Below, piece after piece: positions 30,604 through 32,705 of a DNA stretch of 32,705 bases. The stretch comes from CAZMXI01 sp964570205 (lineage in GTDB: Bacteria > Planctomycetota > Phycisphaerae > Tepidisphaerales > Tepidisphaeraceae), in assembly GCA_964570205.1 (NCBI GenBank), contig CAZMXI010000033.1:1-32705 (forward strand). The letters are read 5' to 3'. How positions within the stretch are numbered: the stretch's first letter is position 1; each line of letters opens with the position of its first letter. The notes under the pieces were generated by a model that saw only the letters and a program-made list of their open reading frames with translations, was not told the origin of the DNA and made no database searches. A program made the position numbers and the translations under genes.

Positions 30604-32199
30604 CTATTTGGGGTAAAAGGTGACTGTTCGGCCAAAGAGGTCGGCGAAGTAGCGTGCGTTGCGGCGGGCGGCCCACAGTTCCAGCTCGGTGTCGCCCTTG
30701 GCCTCGATGGTGACCTTCACGCTGTCCTTGCCAACGCGGCAGCGGACGGAGGAGACGACCTGGCAGTGACTGCGTTCGAGCGCATCGGCGATGCGCAGAA
30801 TGGCCGACCCCACTTGCACGATCCGGCGGGCCTCCGGCGACAGGTCGGCAAAGGGCTCGTGCGTCAAGCTGGGCGGCGCTTTGCGGTGATACCGGGCAAT
30901 GTTGGCGATGATCGCCACTTCTTCGGGGGCGAAGCTTTTCAATTCGCCGTGCACGATCAGGTACATGCTGTGTTTATGGTGGGCCTTTCGGCCGATGTAC
31001 CAGCCGGTTTCGTGGAGCAGGGCGGCGTATTCCAGCAACTCGCGGCCGCGGCGATCCAGGCCGTGGAGGGCCTTGAGCTGGTCGAAGAGCTGGAGGGTGA
31101 GCCGGGCGACCTGTTCGCGGTGGGCCTGGAACCAGTCGCACTTTCGTGCCAGGTCGAGGACACTGCGGCGTCGGGGGTCGGGCACCGTCCGGCGGATTTC
31201 GAGCTCGGGCAGGTGTCGGGATAGATAGTCGATGAGGATGCCCTCTCGCAAAGCCGCCCGGCAGAGATGGATGCGATCGATGTCAAGCCGCTGGAGGAGC
31301 TCGTTGACCAGAAGGGCGCCGGCGAGGACCTGATCTCGGCGCTGTCCGTCGAGGCCGCGCATTCGGGCGCGGTCCTTGGAGCGACTTTCGAGCAGCTCGT
31401 TGACCAGACGTGAGAACCGCTTGCGTTCCAGGGCGGCGGACAACTGCCCATGGCCATCGGTGGCCGTCGTATCGGCCCCGCACATGGCGGCGAGGTTTTC
31501 GAGGGTGCCGCTGGTGCCCACCACACGGATGGGTTTGAGGGCGCGGATCGACTGGATGAGGGGGGTGAGTTCCCTGTCGTAATGCGCCAGCAGGCGCTTG
31601 AGTTCGCGCGGATTGATCGGGTCGGACCGGACGAATTGCGCCGTCATGCGGGCGGCCCCGAGCTTTCGGCTTTCGAGCAGGAGGGCGCGGTCTTTGTCGG
31701 CGACGATGAACTCGACGCTGCCGCCGCCGATGTCGAGGATGAGGTGGGGGCCGGCCTTGAGGTCAAGGACGTGCTGGACGGCGAGGTAGATCAGCCGAGC
31801 CTCTTCGCGGGCGCTGACAATGCGAACGGGAAGCCCCAGTTCGTGGCGGCAGCGGTCGAGGAAATCGCCGCCGTTCTCGGCCTCGCGGACAGCACTGGTG
31901 GCGACAGCGAGGACTTTTTCGCACTGGCGGCGTTGGGCTTCCTGCTGGAAGCGCCGAAGGGTGACGATGGCGCGGTCCATGGCGTGGGCGGAGAGGCGTT
32001 TGGAGGGGAAGGAGATGCGGCCGAGCCCGACCATCTCCTTGAGCCGCCAGAGGGTGGTGACGCCGCCGTCGGGGTCGGCCTGGGCGACAATCATATGAAG
32101 ACTGTTTGAGCCGACGTCGATGGCCGCCATGCGCAGCGCCCCGGTGTCGTCGGAGGCGACAACGCGTCGTCGGGGTGTTGCCGGTTGTGCATGCGTCAT
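30604..32199 (-). CDS. Ppx/GppA phosphatase with HD-type C-terminal domain
   Basis: 531 residues from ATG 32199. The actin-like ATPase-fold core has phosphate loop 1 AAIDVGSNSLHMI (25-37), AVATSAVREAENGGDF, the catalytic-Glu helix AREEARLIYLAV, loop 2 LILDIGGGSVEFIV, and VVGTSGTLENLA. The C-terminal half is an HD-like helical domain (AALLHETGWYIGRKAHHKHS, ANIARYHRK). The family hydrolyses polyphosphate and/or the pppGpp 5'-phosphate, linking phosphate store and stringent response; which one applies here cannot be told. The frame runs upstream to 32466 through repeat DNA, which I reject as coding. It could share a transcript with murG (71-base gap). Confidence 0.94.
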   Translation of the reverse strand: MTHAQPATPRRRVVASDDTGALRMAAIDVGSNSLHMIVAQADPDGGVTTLWRLKEMVGLGRISFPSKRLSAHAMDRAIVTLRRFQQEAQRRQCEKVLAVATSAVREAENGGDFLDRCRHELGLPVRIVSAREEARLIYLAVQHVLDLKAGPHLILDIGGGSVEFIVADKDRALLLESRKLGAARMTAQFVRSDPINPRELKRLLAHYDRELTPLIQSIRALKPIRVVGTSGTLENLAAMCGADTTATDGHGQLSAALERKRFSRLVNELLESRSKDRARMRGLDGQRRDQVLAGALLVNELLQRLDIDRIHLCRAALREGILIDYLSRHLPELEIRRTVPDPRRRSVLDLARKCDWFQAHREQVARLTLQLFDQLKALHGLDRRGRELLEYAALLHETGWYIGRKAHHKHSMYLIVHGELKSFAPEEVAIIANIARYHRKAPPSLTHEPFADLSPEARRIVQVGSAILRIADALERSHCQVVSSVRCRVGKDSVKVTIEAKGDTELELWAARRNARYFADLFGRTVTFYPK

Positions 32200-32705
32200 G
32201 GTGATTTGCTTTCTAAGGTCAGGCTGAGTCAAATGATAGAGGGCCTTCGAAGGCGCGGCCATGGCCGGGGCGAGAAGACGGCTCTGGGCGGGAGCGAGGA
32301 GATGGGGAAGACAGGGCGATATGGGGAGATGTGGGGTTGAACCGCAGCGCGGAAGCACGCAGGCCGCCTTGGGGTAGGGAGTGGGGAGCAGCGAGAGCGA
32401 GAATGGAATTGGGGACATATTGGGACAAAATGGGACATGGATGAGGTGTAAGGGGTTGAGGGACAAGGGGTTGGTGGAAATGGGGGTATTGCGTGTTGCG
32501 TGAAGAGGGAAGTCGTACTGCCTTGGTGCGGGTTTTGGCTTGGGTTCGGTTGGGTTCGTTTTGGGGTTGGTCAGTTGTCAGTTGTCCGTGGTCAGTGGCG
32601 AAGAGCATGGGCGTCCCCTCCTTCGGGTTGTACTGAGGCGGCCGGGCACACCGCACTTGGCTGGTGCGGGATGGCGGGCGGGCTGACTGTGCCTGGGGTA
32701 TTATA
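32200..32705. repeat. G-rich non-coding tract with short tandem repeats
   Basis: No gene is supported over about 500 bases upstream of the ppx-like gene. The plus strand is strikingly G-rich from about 32260 to 32640. Tandem units are visible: three 10-mers of type TGGGACAnnn at 32411-32440, two 10-mers TGGGTTCGGT/TGGGTTCGTT at 32541-32560, and four 7-mers of type GTCAGTT at 32570-32597. Open frames through it translate to low-complexity Pro/Thr/Asn-rich peptides that I do not believe. Confidence 0.6.
32570..32597. repeat. four imperfect 7-bp tandem repeats
   Basis: GTCAGTT, GTCAGTT, GTCCGTG, GTCAGTG in direct succession. This tract resembles dispersed intergenic repeats I remember from planctomycetes and other environmental bacteria, where it is often mistranslated as part of small proteins. 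Confidence 0.6.

Noticed and set aside
32200..32656. Minus-strand frames upstream of the ppx-like gene, including its in-frame extension
   Set aside because: They translate repeat DNA into Pro/Thr/Ser/Asn-rich peptides with no domain; the phosphatase homology begins just after 32199.
1..32705. CRISPR arrays, tRNA, rRNA, transposases or prophage genes
   Set aside because: Looked for regularly spaced repeats, T-loop-like sequence and typical proteins; none seen by eye. A tRNAscan or Infernal run would settle the RNA genes.

Overview
The window looks like one scaffold from a planctomycete, most likely of the class Phycisphaerae. This is inferred from gene content: a Tat-exported Gfo/Idh/MocA oxidoreductase, PEP-CTERM proteins (one carrying dockerin-like Ca-binding loops), an exported GH29 fucosidase, a murein gene cluster without ftsQ, ftsA or ftsZ beside it, and intergenic G-rich repeat tracts like those I remember from that group. 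GC looks to be about 60% or higher. No rRNA, tRNA, CRISPR array, transposase or phage gene was found. A run of ten N at 13235-13244 marks an assembly gap.

Layout. 0-6.7 kb: oxidoreductase with a clear intrinsic terminator, lipA (lipoyl synthase), and on the minus strand a DinB-like protein and a 78-residue unknown. Two adjacent plus-strand PEP-CTERM proteins follow. 6.7-9.5 kb, minus strand: a PLP homeostasis protein (YggS/PLPBP) leading two membrane proteins of unknown function, with an exported cyclophilin upstream of it. 9.7-10.3 kb: a Uma2-type nuclease-like gene, plus strand. 10.3-13.2 kb, minus strand: ktrB-ktrA-ymdB (K+ channel, its RCK gate, and a metallophosphoesterase), with ktrB broken by the N run. 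13.5-17.2 kb: a divergent pair, a phospholipase D/cardiolipin synthase-like enzyme (minus) and a UvrD/PcrA helicase (plus). 17.2-21 kb: exported fucosidase (minus), exported endonuclease/exonuclease/phosphatase-fold enzyme (plus), and a third sorting-tail protein (minus). 21.3-24.4 kb, minus strand: a compact three-gene set of unknown role: an exported ankyrin-repeat protein, a lipoprotein, and an acidic zinc-ribbon membrane protein. 24.6-25.8 kb: exported M14 zinc carboxypeptidase. 25.8-30.5 kb, minus strand: murG-murC-murB-ddl. 30.6-32.2 kb, minus strand: Ppx/GppA phosphatase with an HD-type C-terminus. The last 500 bases hold a non-coding tandem-repeat tract.

How the genes fit together. 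murG, murC, murB and ddl cover four steps of lipid II synthesis: MurNAc formation, the first peptide addition, D-Ala-D-Ala supply and the final GlcNAc transfer. The exported carboxypeptidase, fucosidase, phosphoesterase-like enzyme and cyclophilin suggest a cell that degrades and folds much outside the cytoplasm. The best candidates for undescribed biology are the ankyrin/lipoprotein/zinc-ribbon operon, the membrane-anchored protein with SAP/HeH-like modules behind yggS, and the paired PEP-CTERM proteins.
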